Source of the DNA: Frischella perrara | GTDB taxonomy: Bacteria; Pseudomonadota; Gammaproteobacteria; Enterobacterales; Orbaceae | Reading direction: 5' to 3' | Assembly: GCF_000807275.1 (NCBI RefSeq) | Contig: NZ_CP009056.1 | Coordinates: 434,001 to 498,000, forward strand | Length of the DNA: 64,000 nucleotides | Shown here: positions 17,977 through 25,938 of the stretch, piece by piece | How positions within the stretch are numbered: position 1 is the stretch's first letter | Layout of the letters: each line of letters opens with the position of its first letter | Position numbers and translations under genes: made by a program | Notes under the pieces: model-generated | What the model was told of the DNA's origin: nothing | The model's input: only the letters and a program-made list of their open reading frames with translations | The model's database searches: none

Positions 17977-18246
17977 TATAAACATTTATACCATGTAATT
18001 ATGATTTTCCATTCTTGGCTATTAGGTAATGTAAGATTTTGTATTATTCTTACTTGATAGATTCATTTAAAAGCGAATAGCTTTTCAACTTAGAACCTTG
18101 ATTAAGGTTTCAAATCTTTTGTTTTTTTCTTTGTTGCAACTCATTTTTTTCAAATCATTATGCAATATTAAATTATGATTCAAAAATTCATACTAATTAA
18201 TCAATTAGTTAGTGAATATTGGTGACAAAGGTAATGATATTTATTA
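17977..18246. other. intergenic region between the permease and the LexA-boxed operon
   Basis: Holds a 6-bp hairpin at 18069-18085 (AAAAGC/GCTTTT) and a second at 18094-18109 (AACCTT/AAGGTT) followed by T-rich sequence at 18117-18130, together the likely terminator of the permease gene. Downstream, GTGACA (18222-18227) and TATACT (18245-18250) with a 17-bp spacer look like the promoter of the next operon. Confidence 0.6.
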
Positions 18247-18266
18247 TACTGTTTATATATACAGTT
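18247..18266 (+). promoter_or_regulatory. LexA (SOS) box before the radical-SAM/DUF4130 operon
   Basis: TACTGTTTATATATACAGTT matches the E. coli SOS-box consensus TACTGTATATATATACAGTA at 18 of 20 positions, including the invariant CTG-N10-CAG. It overlaps the -10 hexamer TATACT at 18245-18250 and ends 14 bp before the start codon at 18281, where bound LexA would block transcription. Confidence 0.9.
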
Positions 18267-18280
18267 TTTAATTAATATTT

Positions 18281-19540
18281 ATGAAAGATTCTACCTTAAA
18301 GAAGCTAGAAATTTTAGCTGAATCCGCTAAATATGATGTGTCTTGTGCATCAAGTGGTACATCACGGAAGAATATGAAAAATGGTATAGGCAGTGCCCAT
18401 GGATGGGGAATTTGCCACAGTTTTACAGGGGATGGTCGATGTGTTGCATTACTCAAGATCATGCTTACAAATTTCTGTTTATATGATTGCGCTTATTGTA
18501 TAAATCGTCAGAGTAATGATATCCCACGCGCTGCTTTTTCTCCCAAAGAGTTAGTTGAACTAACGATCGAGTTTTATCGGCGTAATTATATTGAAGGATT
18601 ATTTTTAAGTTCAGGAATTATTAAAAATCCAGATCATACGATGGAAAAAATGTTACGCGTCATTAAAGATTTGCGTACCATACATCGTTTTAATGGTTAT
18701 ATCCATATGAAAACGATACCGGGAGCTAGTAGTGAGCTAGTTTATCAAGCAGGGTTATATGCTGATCGTTTAAGCGTTAATTTAGAAATCCCGACGGAAG
18801 CCAATCTTAAACGATTGGCGCCTGATAAAGATCATCAGAGTATTTATCTACCAATGGGACATATTCAGCAACATCTATTACAAAATAAAGAGGAGCGTAA
18901 GAAGTTTCGTCATGCACCAAAATTTGCAGCAGCAGGACAAAGTACTCAAATTATCGTCGGTGCTACAGATGAATCAGATAAACAGATCTTGCAGTTGACC
19001 TCTAAACTCTATAAACGACCGAGTATGAAACGAGTTTATTATTCTGGTTTTGTTCCTGTTAATAGTTATGATAAACGTCTACCAGTTGTACATGATGTTC
19101 CGCGTCAACGTGAAAATAGACTATATCAGGCAGATTGGTTACTTAGGTTTTATCACTTTGATGTTAATGAAATCGTGAATGATCAATATCAGCAATTGGA
19201 TTTAAACATGGATCCAAAATTAGCATGGGCAATTCGTAATCCACAGTATTTTCCAGTGGATATTAATCGCGCTAGTTATGAAACAATTCTTAGAGTGCCG
19301 GGGATTGGTATCAAATCTGCCAAACTGATTGTATCAGCCCGTCGACACGGACGGCTCAATCTTGAAGCACTTAGACGTATCGGTGTTGTTTTGAAACGTG
19401 CCCATTTTTTTATTGTTTGTGCGGGTATGAAGAGCTTTAAAATGCAAGAAGCATCGGCTGACTATATTCGTATATCGTTGCAAGAACCAGCAAAAAGTAT
19501 TGAATCATTTCAACCACAGCAATTATCAATGCTGTTATAG
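18281..19540 (+). CDS. putative DNA modification/repair radical-SAM protein with helix-hairpin-helix
   Basis: 419 residues. The [4Fe-4S]-SAM cluster ligands are C66, C70 and C73 in NFCLYDCAYCINRQ (CxxxCxxC); further conserved-looking cysteines lie at C22, C45 and C54. After the radical-SAM barrel, PVDINRASYETILRVPGIGIKSAKLI (about 324-350) is a helix-hairpin-helix DNA-binding motif. This is the family described as a putative DNA modification/repair radical-SAM protein (TIGR03916), always paired with a DUF4130 partner that in many genomes is fused to a uracil-DNA-glycosylase-like domain. The partner follows after 7 bp, and a LexA box precedes this gene. No biochemical activity is known to me. 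Confidence 0.9.
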   Translation: MKDSTLKKLEILAESAKYDVSCASSGTSRKNMKNGIGSAHGWGICHSFTGDGRCVALLKIMLTNFCLYDCAYCINRQSNDIPRAAFSPKELVELTIEFYRRNYIEGLFLSSGIIKNPDHTMEKMLRVIKDLRTIHRFNGYIHMKTIPGASSELVYQAGLYADRLSVNLEIPTEANLKRLAPDKDHQSIYLPMGHIQQHLLQNKEERKKFRHAPKFAAAGQSTQIIVGATDESDKQILQLTSKLYKRPSMKRVYYSGFVPVNSYDKRLPVVHDVPRQRENRLYQADWLLRFYHFDVNEIVNDQYQQLDLNMDPKLAWAIRNPQYFPVDINRASYETILRVPGIGIKSAKLIVSARRHGRLNLEALRRIGVVLKRAHFFIVCAGMKSFKMQEASADYIRISLQEPAKSIESFQPQQLSMLL

Positions 19541-19547
19541 GTGTAAG

Positions 19548-20339
19548 ATGTTAATTTTTCGATATGATGATACATTTGAGGGGCTATTAACCGCCGTATT
19601 TGATGCTTTCTCATTAAAAAAGTGGCCTGATCAGGTTATGAGTATGAAAGATGTCGTACCTTTATTTACTCGAGAAGAATATACTGTTTTTACTGATGAT
19701 AAAAAGGCGGAACGTGTCAGTATTGCTATGAAAAAACGATTACCGACTATCGCCTTAAATCAATTAACTTATGTTTGGTATTCCGAGCTAGCAGAACGAG
19801 GACAATTAATCTTTCGCTATTTAGTTAAAGTTTTTCAAACAAAACATGATATTTCGACCAATTTTGCTGATCCAGATGTGTTATTAGTAAAACAGATAGC
19901 TAAAAAAGTATCACGTGAACGTCATTACATGATGATGTTTGTACGTTTTAATACTATTCAAAATCAGGGGGAAAAGGTCTATTTTGCAACGGTAGATCCA
20001 CGCTATAATGTCTTACCCTTTGTAGTCGATTTTTTTAAAGATCGCTTTGCGGATCAAAAATGGGCTATTTTTGATACTAAACGGCAATTCGGTTATTACT
20101 TTGATTTGGAACAGCTTGAGATCATAACATTGGATAGTCAGCAAGATCTTTTAATTGACGATGCGATTAATGAACAATACTTATCCGAGGATGAAAAACA
20201 ATTTCAAAAATTATGGTTCCGTTATTGTCAAGCATTAACGATTAAAGAACGATTAAATCCGAAATTACAAAGACAATTTATGCCAAAACGATTTTGGAAA
20301 CACTTACCCGAAACTTGGCATAATAAGTTGAATCATTGA
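19548..20339 (+). CDS. DUF4130 (TIGR03915) partner of the radical-SAM protein
   Basis: 263-residue protein of the TIGR03915/DUF4130 'probable DNA metabolism' family. It opens with IFRYDDTFEGLLTAVFDAF and has FADPDVLLVKQIAKKVSRERHYMMMFVRF and HYM..PRYNVLPFVVDFFKDRFADQKWAIFDTKRQFGYY, characteristic of the family. In other genomes this domain may carry a C-terminal uracil-DNA-glycosylase-like domain; here it ends without one. Start at ATG 19548 because the upstream gene stops at 19540 and AGGTG lies just before; an earlier in-frame TTG would overlap the neighbour. Co-transcribed with it and so probably SOS-controlled. Confidence 0.88.
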   Translation: MLIFRYDDTFEGLLTAVFDAFSLKKWPDQVMSMKDVVPLFTREEYTVFTDDKKAERVSIAMKKRLPTIALNQLTYVWYSELAERGQLIFRYLVKVFQTKHDISTNFADPDVLLVKQIAKKVSRERHYMMMFVRFNTIQNQGEKVYFATVDPRYNVLPFVVDFFKDRFADQKWAIFDTKRQFGYYFDLEQLEIITLDSQQDLLIDDAINEQYLSEDEKQFQKLWFRYCQALTIKERLNPKLQRQFMPKRFWKHLPETWHNKLNH

Positions 20340-20385
20340 TTGCTTGGTGAATAGCTGCTTATTAAATCACAACTATATAAAGCAG

Positions 20386-22476
20386 TTAAGCATTAATGTA
20401 TTTAGTGCGTTGTGGCAACCAACTGTCGATTAATTTAATAGCAGCATCAGGATGATGCTGTAAAATAAATTGTGAGACTTGTTGAACATGACTAATTATC
20501 ATTTGATCACGAATTAGATCAACAACTTTAAAGTCAGCTAAGCCGACTTGACGCGTGCCAAGAATATCACCACCACCACGAATTTCTAAATCTTTTTGGG
20601 CAATGACAAAGCCATCATTACTATCACGCATAACTTGTAAACGTTGTTTCGTTACTTGACTTAATGGAGCCTGATACATCAATACACAGTGTGAAGCTGC
20701 TTGACCACGTCCGACGCGTCCACGTAGCTGATGAAGTTGAGATAGCCCTAGCCGCTCTGCATTTTCAATTATCATGAGACTGGCATTAGGTACATCAACC
20801 CCTACTTCAATAACCGTAGTCGCAACTAATAATTGAATTTCGCCTTGCTTAAAATCCTGCATTATTTGTTGTTTTTGTTGTGGCTTCATCTTACCATGTA
20901 CTAGACCAACCGCGACATTAGGTAGTAATTCTTGCAATTCCACATAGGTGACTTCGGCAGCTTGAGCGGCTAACACTTCTGATTCTTCAACTAAAGTACA
21001 TACCCAATAAACTTGTTTACCTGTCAAACATACTTGTTTAATTCGATCTATAATTTCATTACGACGAGTATTTGGCAAAACAATCGTTGTAACCGGTGTT
21101 CTTCCTGGCGGTAATTCATCAATTACAGAAACATCTAAATCAGCATAAATTGTCATAGTGAGAGTTCGCGGAATGGGCGTTGCTGTCATAATTAATTGAT
21201 GTGGATAGTAATTGTCTTTGATCCCTTTTTGCCATAATGTTAGTCGCTGATCTACGCCAAATCGGTGTTGCTCATCAATGATAACCAAACCAAGATCGGC
21301 GAATTTAACATGCTCAACAAAAACAGCATGGGTGCCAATTAAAATATGAGTTTTGCCAGCCTCAAGTTCAGCATAACAATTGCGTTTTTGTTTTGCAGTT
21401 AATTTACCCGTTAAGAGATCGACGCTTAACCCCAATGCATCAAACCATTGTTTAAAATTTAGGTAATGTTGTTCAGCTAATATTTCTGTGGGAGCCATTA
21501 AAACAACCTGCTTATTATTTTCAATTGCATTGAGGGCAGCTAAGGCTGCAACTAAGGTTTTGCCACTACCTACATCACCTTGCACTAAGCGCATCATTGG
21601 TTTTGCTTGCGCCATATCATTCCAAATTTCTTTTACTACTCTTGTTTGTGCATTAGTAGGTGAAAAAGGAAGAGCTTGCAAAAAAGGTGTAATATATTGA
21701 TTTTTTACTACTATTTCTACCGCTTGATGATTTTGATTACGTGATTTTATTAACTGCATGCTCAGTTGGTAGGCTAATAGTTCTTCGAAAATAAGTCGTT
21801 GCTTAGCTGGATGATTACTATTTTCTAATTGTGCGATATCTATATTTAATGGCGGTTCATGTAGTGTAATTAATGCTTGTTCAATACTAGGAAAACCATT
21901 AAGAAACTTTTCAGGAATAATCTCTGGTGTAGGATTACGTTTTAAAAGTGTTAAACTACTGTGAATGAATTTTCGTATAATATTTTGAGTCAATCCATAA
22001 GTTGCCCCATAAATAGGGGTAAACTTTTCTGTCTCAAGGGTATCAAATTCCTGTGGTGTTGCTTTAATTTGAATTTGTGGATGAATAATTTCTAAGCTTA
22101 GTTTTCCTTTTTTTATTTCTCCGTAGGCTTTTACCCATTTACCAATAGCAAGATTTTGTTGCATGGTTGGATAGAAATTTATAAAGCGTAAATTAATAGA
22201 GCCACTATTGTCTTGAATAGTACATACTAACATTCGTCGCTTACTAAATATGATTTCAGATTTGATAATTTTGCCCTGAACAGTAGTATGTTCTCCAATA
22301 GTAAGATTTGAAATCGGACTAAATGACGAGCGATCTTCATAACGAAGTGGCAAATGTAATAATAGGTCTCTTATAGTATAGATCCCTAAATTATTGAACT
22401 TTTTTTCTAGCGCTTCACCCAAACCGGGTAAATGGCTTATTGATAAGTGTTGAAGTAACCGTTTACTAATGGTCAT
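20386..22476 (-). CDS. recG: ATP-dependent DNA helicase RecG
   Basis: Branch-migration helicase that regresses stalled forks and processes Holliday junctions. N-terminal wedge/OB domain (HTTVQGKIIKSEIIF...LRFINFYP), then superfamily 2 motor: Walker A GDVGSGKTLVA, motif Ia APTEILAEQH, Walker B IIDEQHRFGVDQR, motif III MTATPIPRTL, and motif VI QLRGRVGRG with the RecG-specific C-terminal FKVVDLIRDQ. 696 aa against 693 in E. coli. Its start lies 2 bp after the spoT stop, so the two are translationally close; the enterobacterial trmH that usually sits between them is missing. Confidence 0.97.
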   Translation of the reverse strand: MTISKRLLQHLSISHLPGLGEALEKKFNNLGIYTIRDLLLHLPLRYEDRSSFSPISNLTIGEHTTVQGKIIKSEIIFSKRRMLVCTIQDNSGSINLRFINFYPTMQQNLAIGKWVKAYGEIKKGKLSLEIIHPQIQIKATPQEFDTLETEKFTPIYGATYGLTQNIIRKFIHSSLTLLKRNPTPEIIPEKFLNGFPSIEQALITLHEPPLNIDIAQLENSNHPAKQRLIFEELLAYQLSMQLIKSRNQNHQAVEIVVKNQYITPFLQALPFSPTNAQTRVVKEIWNDMAQAKPMMRLVQGDVGSGKTLVAALAALNAIENNKQVVLMAPTEILAEQHYLNFKQWFDALGLSVDLLTGKLTAKQKRNCYAELEAGKTHILIGTHAVFVEHVKFADLGLVIIDEQHRFGVDQRLTLWQKGIKDNYYPHQLIMTATPIPRTLTMTIYADLDVSVIDELPPGRTPVTTIVLPNTRRNEIIDRIKQVCLTGKQVYWVCTLVEESEVLAAQAAEVTYVELQELLPNVAVGLVHGKMKPQQKQQIMQDFKQGEIQLLVATTVIEVGVDVPNASLMIIENAERLGLSQLHQLRGRVGRGQAASHCVLMYQAPLSQVTKQRLQVMRDSNDGFVIAQKDLEIRGGGDILGTRQVGLADFKVVDLIRDQMIISHVQQVSQFILQHHPDAAIKLIDSWLPQRTKYINA

Positions 22477-22478
22477 AT

Positions 22479-24599
22479 CTAATTAATATTACGAACAACG
22501 CTAACAACATCCTGTTGAAGACTGATTTTCCTCATAATTTCATTTAGTTGCGTAAGATTTTTGACTTCAATATGAAGAATAATCGTATATATGCGTGAGT
22601 CTTTTTCTTCTGTATTTAGCCATTTCACATTTGAAGATTCTGCTTTAATTGTTGAAATAATATATTCAAGAGCATTAGCAGTATTATCTACAATATCAAT
22701 TAGAATTTCAGCTACAAATAATTGATTGATCGATGGCGACCATTCTAAGGCAATATACTTATCAGGATGATTTTGATAGCCAGTAATGTTTCGACATGAC
22801 TCATGATGAACAGTTAACCCTTTTTCTGGATTGACATATCCTATAATTGGATCGACGGGGATTGGGTGGCAGCATTTAGCAAATGTGACTAATAAACCTT
22901 CAGCGCCTGTAATGGCCAATTTCTTGGTTGACTTAGTTTCATCAATAATTTCACTATGGTCGATGCCTTTGGCCACTAGCTGACTCATGATATTACCTAA
23001 GCCTATTTCCGCTAATAAATCATCAAAGGAATTCAGTTTGGCAAAACTAACAATACGATCGATAACATAAGGTGGTACATTTTCAATGCCACCTTTGTCC
23101 GCCAAAGCGTAACCGAGTAAACGTTTACCTAAAGCGATAGCATCATCACGTTTTAGGTTTTTTAACACCTGTTTGATGCGTGAACGTGCTTTTGAGCTGA
23201 CAACGAAATTTAACCAACCCGCATTTGGTCTACCGCTGCTAGATGTGAGAATTTCTACAGTTTGTCCATTAGATAAAGGTTGTGATAATGGGTAAGGTTT
23301 TCGATCGACCAATGCCCCAATGCATTGGTTACCAATATCAGTATGCACGGCATAGGCTAAATCTACTGGTGTTGCACCTTCGGGTAATTCTACGATCCGA
23401 CCTTTAGGTGTAAATACATAGATTTCTCTTGGAAAGAGATCGGATTTTACATTTTCAATAAATTCAAACGAATTGCCCGCACTTTGTTGTAACTCTAACA
23501 ATGTTTGCAGCCAACGTTGTGCTTTAATTTGTGCTGTAGTATTTTCTAAATTATTTCGTTTATTATAGACCCAATGGGCAGCGACCCCCATTTCGGCAAT
23601 TTGATCCATATCAGTCGTGCGGATTTGAATTTCAACCGGCGTTCCGTGTGGACCAATCAATGATGAATGAAGTGATTGGTATCCATTTGCTTTAGGTATG
23701 GCAATATAATCTTTAAAACGGTTATGACGAGGTTTATAAAGATTATGGATAATCCCTAGTACACGATAGCAATTATCAATATTATCAACAATAATGCGAA
23801 ATTTATAGATGTCCATGATTGAGTGAAAACGTTGTTCTCTATGTTGCAATTTTTGATAGATTGCATAGATGTTTTTTTCAATTCCTTCAACACTGGCTTT
23901 AATTTTCGCTTTGGCTAATCGGTCCTGAATTTCTAATAAGATGCGCTGAATAAGTTCTTTTCGCGTCTGTCTTGCAGAATCAACCACTTTATTCAGAACA
24001 TTCGCTCTATTTGGATGCATAGCAGAAAAGCTTAATACTTCCAATTCAGTTTTGATGTGATGGATGCCTAAACGATGGGCAAGAGGGGCATAAATTTCAA
24101 GTGTTTCTTTAGCGATACGTCTTCGCTTATCAGGTCTTAAAGAATCCAATGTTTGCATATTATGCGTTCGATCGGCTAATTTGATCAGAATTACACGGAC
24201 ATCTTCCACCATTGCCATAACCATTTTACGAAAATTTTCGGCTTGAGCTTCCTGACGGTTACGAAATTTTAATTTATCAAGTTTAGATACACCTTCAACT
24301 AATAAAGCAACATGATCACCGAATTTATTGACGACATCTTGATAGGTGACAGGTGTATCCTCTATGGTATCATGAAGTAATGCAGCAATAATGGTTTCAC
24401 GGTCAAGACGCATTTTAGCCAAAATACTCGCAACGGCAACCGGATGAATAATATAAGGTTCGCCACTTGCTCTATATTGACCGTCATGGGCACCATAAGC
24501 AAAAAGATAAGCCTCCCGGATCTCTTTAATTTGTTTTGCCGGAAGGTATTGTTTTACTAAATGTTCTAATGGTGAAAAATATTGTATATTAGCCGACAT
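22479..24599 (-). CDS. spoT: bifunctional (p)ppGpp synthetase/hydrolase SpoT
   Basis: Makes and degrades the alarmone (p)ppGpp. The N-terminal HD hydrolase is intact (H76-D77 and E80-D81 in LLHDTIED), and the synthetase carries RFKDYIAIPKANGYQSLH, the RxKD form of bifunctional Rel/SpoT rather than the ExDD of RelA. TGS domain about residues 385-450 (IYVFTPKGRIVELPEGATPVDLAYAVH), a zinc-finger/CC region (FAKCCHPIPVDPI) and a C-terminal ACT domain complete it. 706 aa against 702 in E. coli. Sits in rpoZ-spoT-recG. Confidence 0.97.
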   Translation of the reverse strand: MSANIQYFSPLEHLVKQYLPAKQIKEIREAYLFAYGAHDGQYRASGEPYIIHPVAVASILAKMRLDRETIIAALLHDTIEDTPVTYQDVVNKFGDHVALLVEGVSKLDKLKFRNRQEAQAENFRKMVMAMVEDVRVILIKLADRTHNMQTLDSLRPDKRRRIAKETLEIYAPLAHRLGIHHIKTELEVLSFSAMHPNRANVLNKVVDSARQTRKELIQRILLEIQDRLAKAKIKASVEGIEKNIYAIYQKLQHREQRFHSIMDIYKFRIIVDNIDNCYRVLGIIHNLYKPRHNRFKDYIAIPKANGYQSLHSSLIGPHGTPVEIQIRTTDMDQIAEMGVAAHWVYNKRNNLENTTAQIKAQRWLQTLLELQQSAGNSFEFIENVKSDLFPREIYVFTPKGRIVELPEGATPVDLAYAVHTDIGNQCIGALVDRKPYPLSQPLSNGQTVEILTSSSGRPNAGWLNFVVSSKARSRIKQVLKNLKRDDAIALGKRLLGYALADKGGIENVPPYVIDRIVSFAKLNSFDDLLAEIGLGNIMSQLVAKGIDHSEIIDETKSTKKLAITGAEGLLVTFAKCCHPIPVDPIIGYVNPEKGLTVHHESCRNITGYQNHPDKYIALEWSPSINQLFVAEILIDIVDNTANALEYIISTIKAESSNVKWLNTEEKDSRIYTIILHIEVKNLTQLNEIMRKISLQQDVVSVVRNIN

Positions 24600-24621
24600 T
24601 CTTATGATGCCTTCGTATTAG

Positions 24622-24912
24622 TTATTCGAAAGTTGTATCATCTTCAAAAAGAATTGTATCGTTAAGAATAGAACGAGCTTCAGTGTTTTTTTCCTGACGA
24701 ACTTGATAATCAGAGGCATCAAGAATATTCTTATTCACTAACCCTTCTTCGATTTCACGTAAAGCGATAACAGTTTCTTTATCGTGTTCTTCAGGAACTA
24801 AAGCTGATTTACCTTCGGCTTGTAATTGATGTGCGCGTCTTGCAGCAATTAAAACAAGATCAAAACGATTACCAATTTTATCAACAGCATCCTGAACCGT
24901 TACACGTGCCAT
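24622..24912 (-). CDS. rpoZ: RNA polymerase omega subunit
   Basis: Small subunit that assists folding of beta-prime and forms part of a ppGpp site. [27 protein letters not shown] and [14 protein letters not shown] are the family signatures. The ATG at 24912 gives MARV as in E. coli, with AGAGG just upstream; an in-frame GTG at 24918 would add two residues. 96 aa. First gene of rpoZ-spoT-recG, putting omega and the ppGpp enzyme in one operon. Confidence 0.96.
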   Translation of the reverse strand: MARVTVQDAVDKIGNRFDLVLIAARRAHQLQAEGKSALVPEEHDKETVIALREIEEGLVNKNILDASDYQVRQEKNTEARSILNDTILFEDDTTFE

Positions 24913-25050
24913 GTTCACCTCTATATTGTAGAATATGTTAAAGATATTATTAACTTAATCTTTAATTTTACTTAATTTTAGTGCAGATTGCTATGGTTAT
25001 TTAATTGTTATTCGCATAATATCCAAAAGGTTCGAATATTACACGTAAAA

Positions 25051-25674
25051 TTATAACGCAAGCAATTGATTTATAATATTTTTATTATCACTAATCTGTT
25101 TCTTTGTGTTTAAACTCTCGGCAATAATAATTGCTGATAATTGTTGAACGGAAGTATTAAAATCATCATTTATGATGATGTAATCGTATTCATTATAATG
25201 TGACATTTCAGAACGTGCTTTTTGCATACGTTTTTCGATCACATCATGAGAATCTTGGCCACGTTTAAATAATCTTTTTTCCAATTCAGTGATTGATGGA
25301 GGAAGAATAAAAATGCTTTTAGCATCAGGCATAATCTCTCGAACTTGCCTTGCACCTTGCCAATCAATATCAAGAAAAACATTAATTCCTTGTGTAAGAC
25401 TTTCATTGATTGTTGTTTTTGATGTACCGTAATAATTTCCAAATACTGTGGCATATTCAACAAAAGCATTTTGCTTGATTAAATCTTCAAACTGATGTTT
25501 TTCAACAAAGTGATAATGTTCACCATCGTTTTCTCCTGGTCTAGGTGCTCGCGTCGTATGGGAAACGGATACAATGGCCGGATGTAGGTTAGATTGTGTT
25601 AAATAGGCTTTGATTAAACTGGATTTACCTGCTCCACTAGGAGCTGAGATAATAAAAAGTGTTCCTGTATACAT
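25051..25674 (-). CDS. gmk: guanylate kinase
   Basis: Phosphorylates GMP to GDP. P-loop [14 protein letters not shown]-binding [20 protein letters not shown] and FGNYYGTSK, lid [13 protein letters not shown] and the C-terminal YIIINDDF are all present. The ATG at 25674 gives 207 aa, exactly the E. coli length; a GTG at 25704 would add ten residues. Separated by about 130 bp from rpoZ, so it may be transcribed with the rpoZ-spoT-recG group as in E. coli. Divergent from the LacI-type regulator. Confidence 0.95.
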   Translation of the reverse strand: MYTGTLFIISAPSGAGKSSLIKAYLTQSNLHPAIVSVSHTTRAPRPGENDGEHYHFVEKHQFEDLIKQNAFVEYATVFGNYYGTSKTTINESLTQGINVFLDIDWQGARQVREIMPDAKSIFILPPSITELEKRLFKRGQDSHDVIEKRMQKARSEMSHYNEYDYIIINDDFNTSVQQLSAIIIAESLNTKKQISDNKNIINQLLAL

Positions 25675-25938
25675 TATATTCTTAAGATCAATAATTTTGC
25701 TCACTATTATTCATAAAATTTGATAAAAAGAAAATGGAGTAGTGTAAAAAATAATCATTCAATATTCTAATATTATAACTTTTTATAATAATACAAACCT
25801 TCTGAAGTTATTTATTTTGCTAAGCTTTATTGTGAGTGAATGATTGGTTTAGTTATTATTTGCGATAATCTACCACCTGCAATGTTATATAACTTTATGA
25901 TATCATTAAATATATTGTTATCCCATTCAATTTCAGCT

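Noticed and set aside
25029-25041. GGTTCGAATA, resembling a tRNA T-loop
   Set aside because: No acceptor, anticodon or D stems can be folded around it; no tRNA gene supported.
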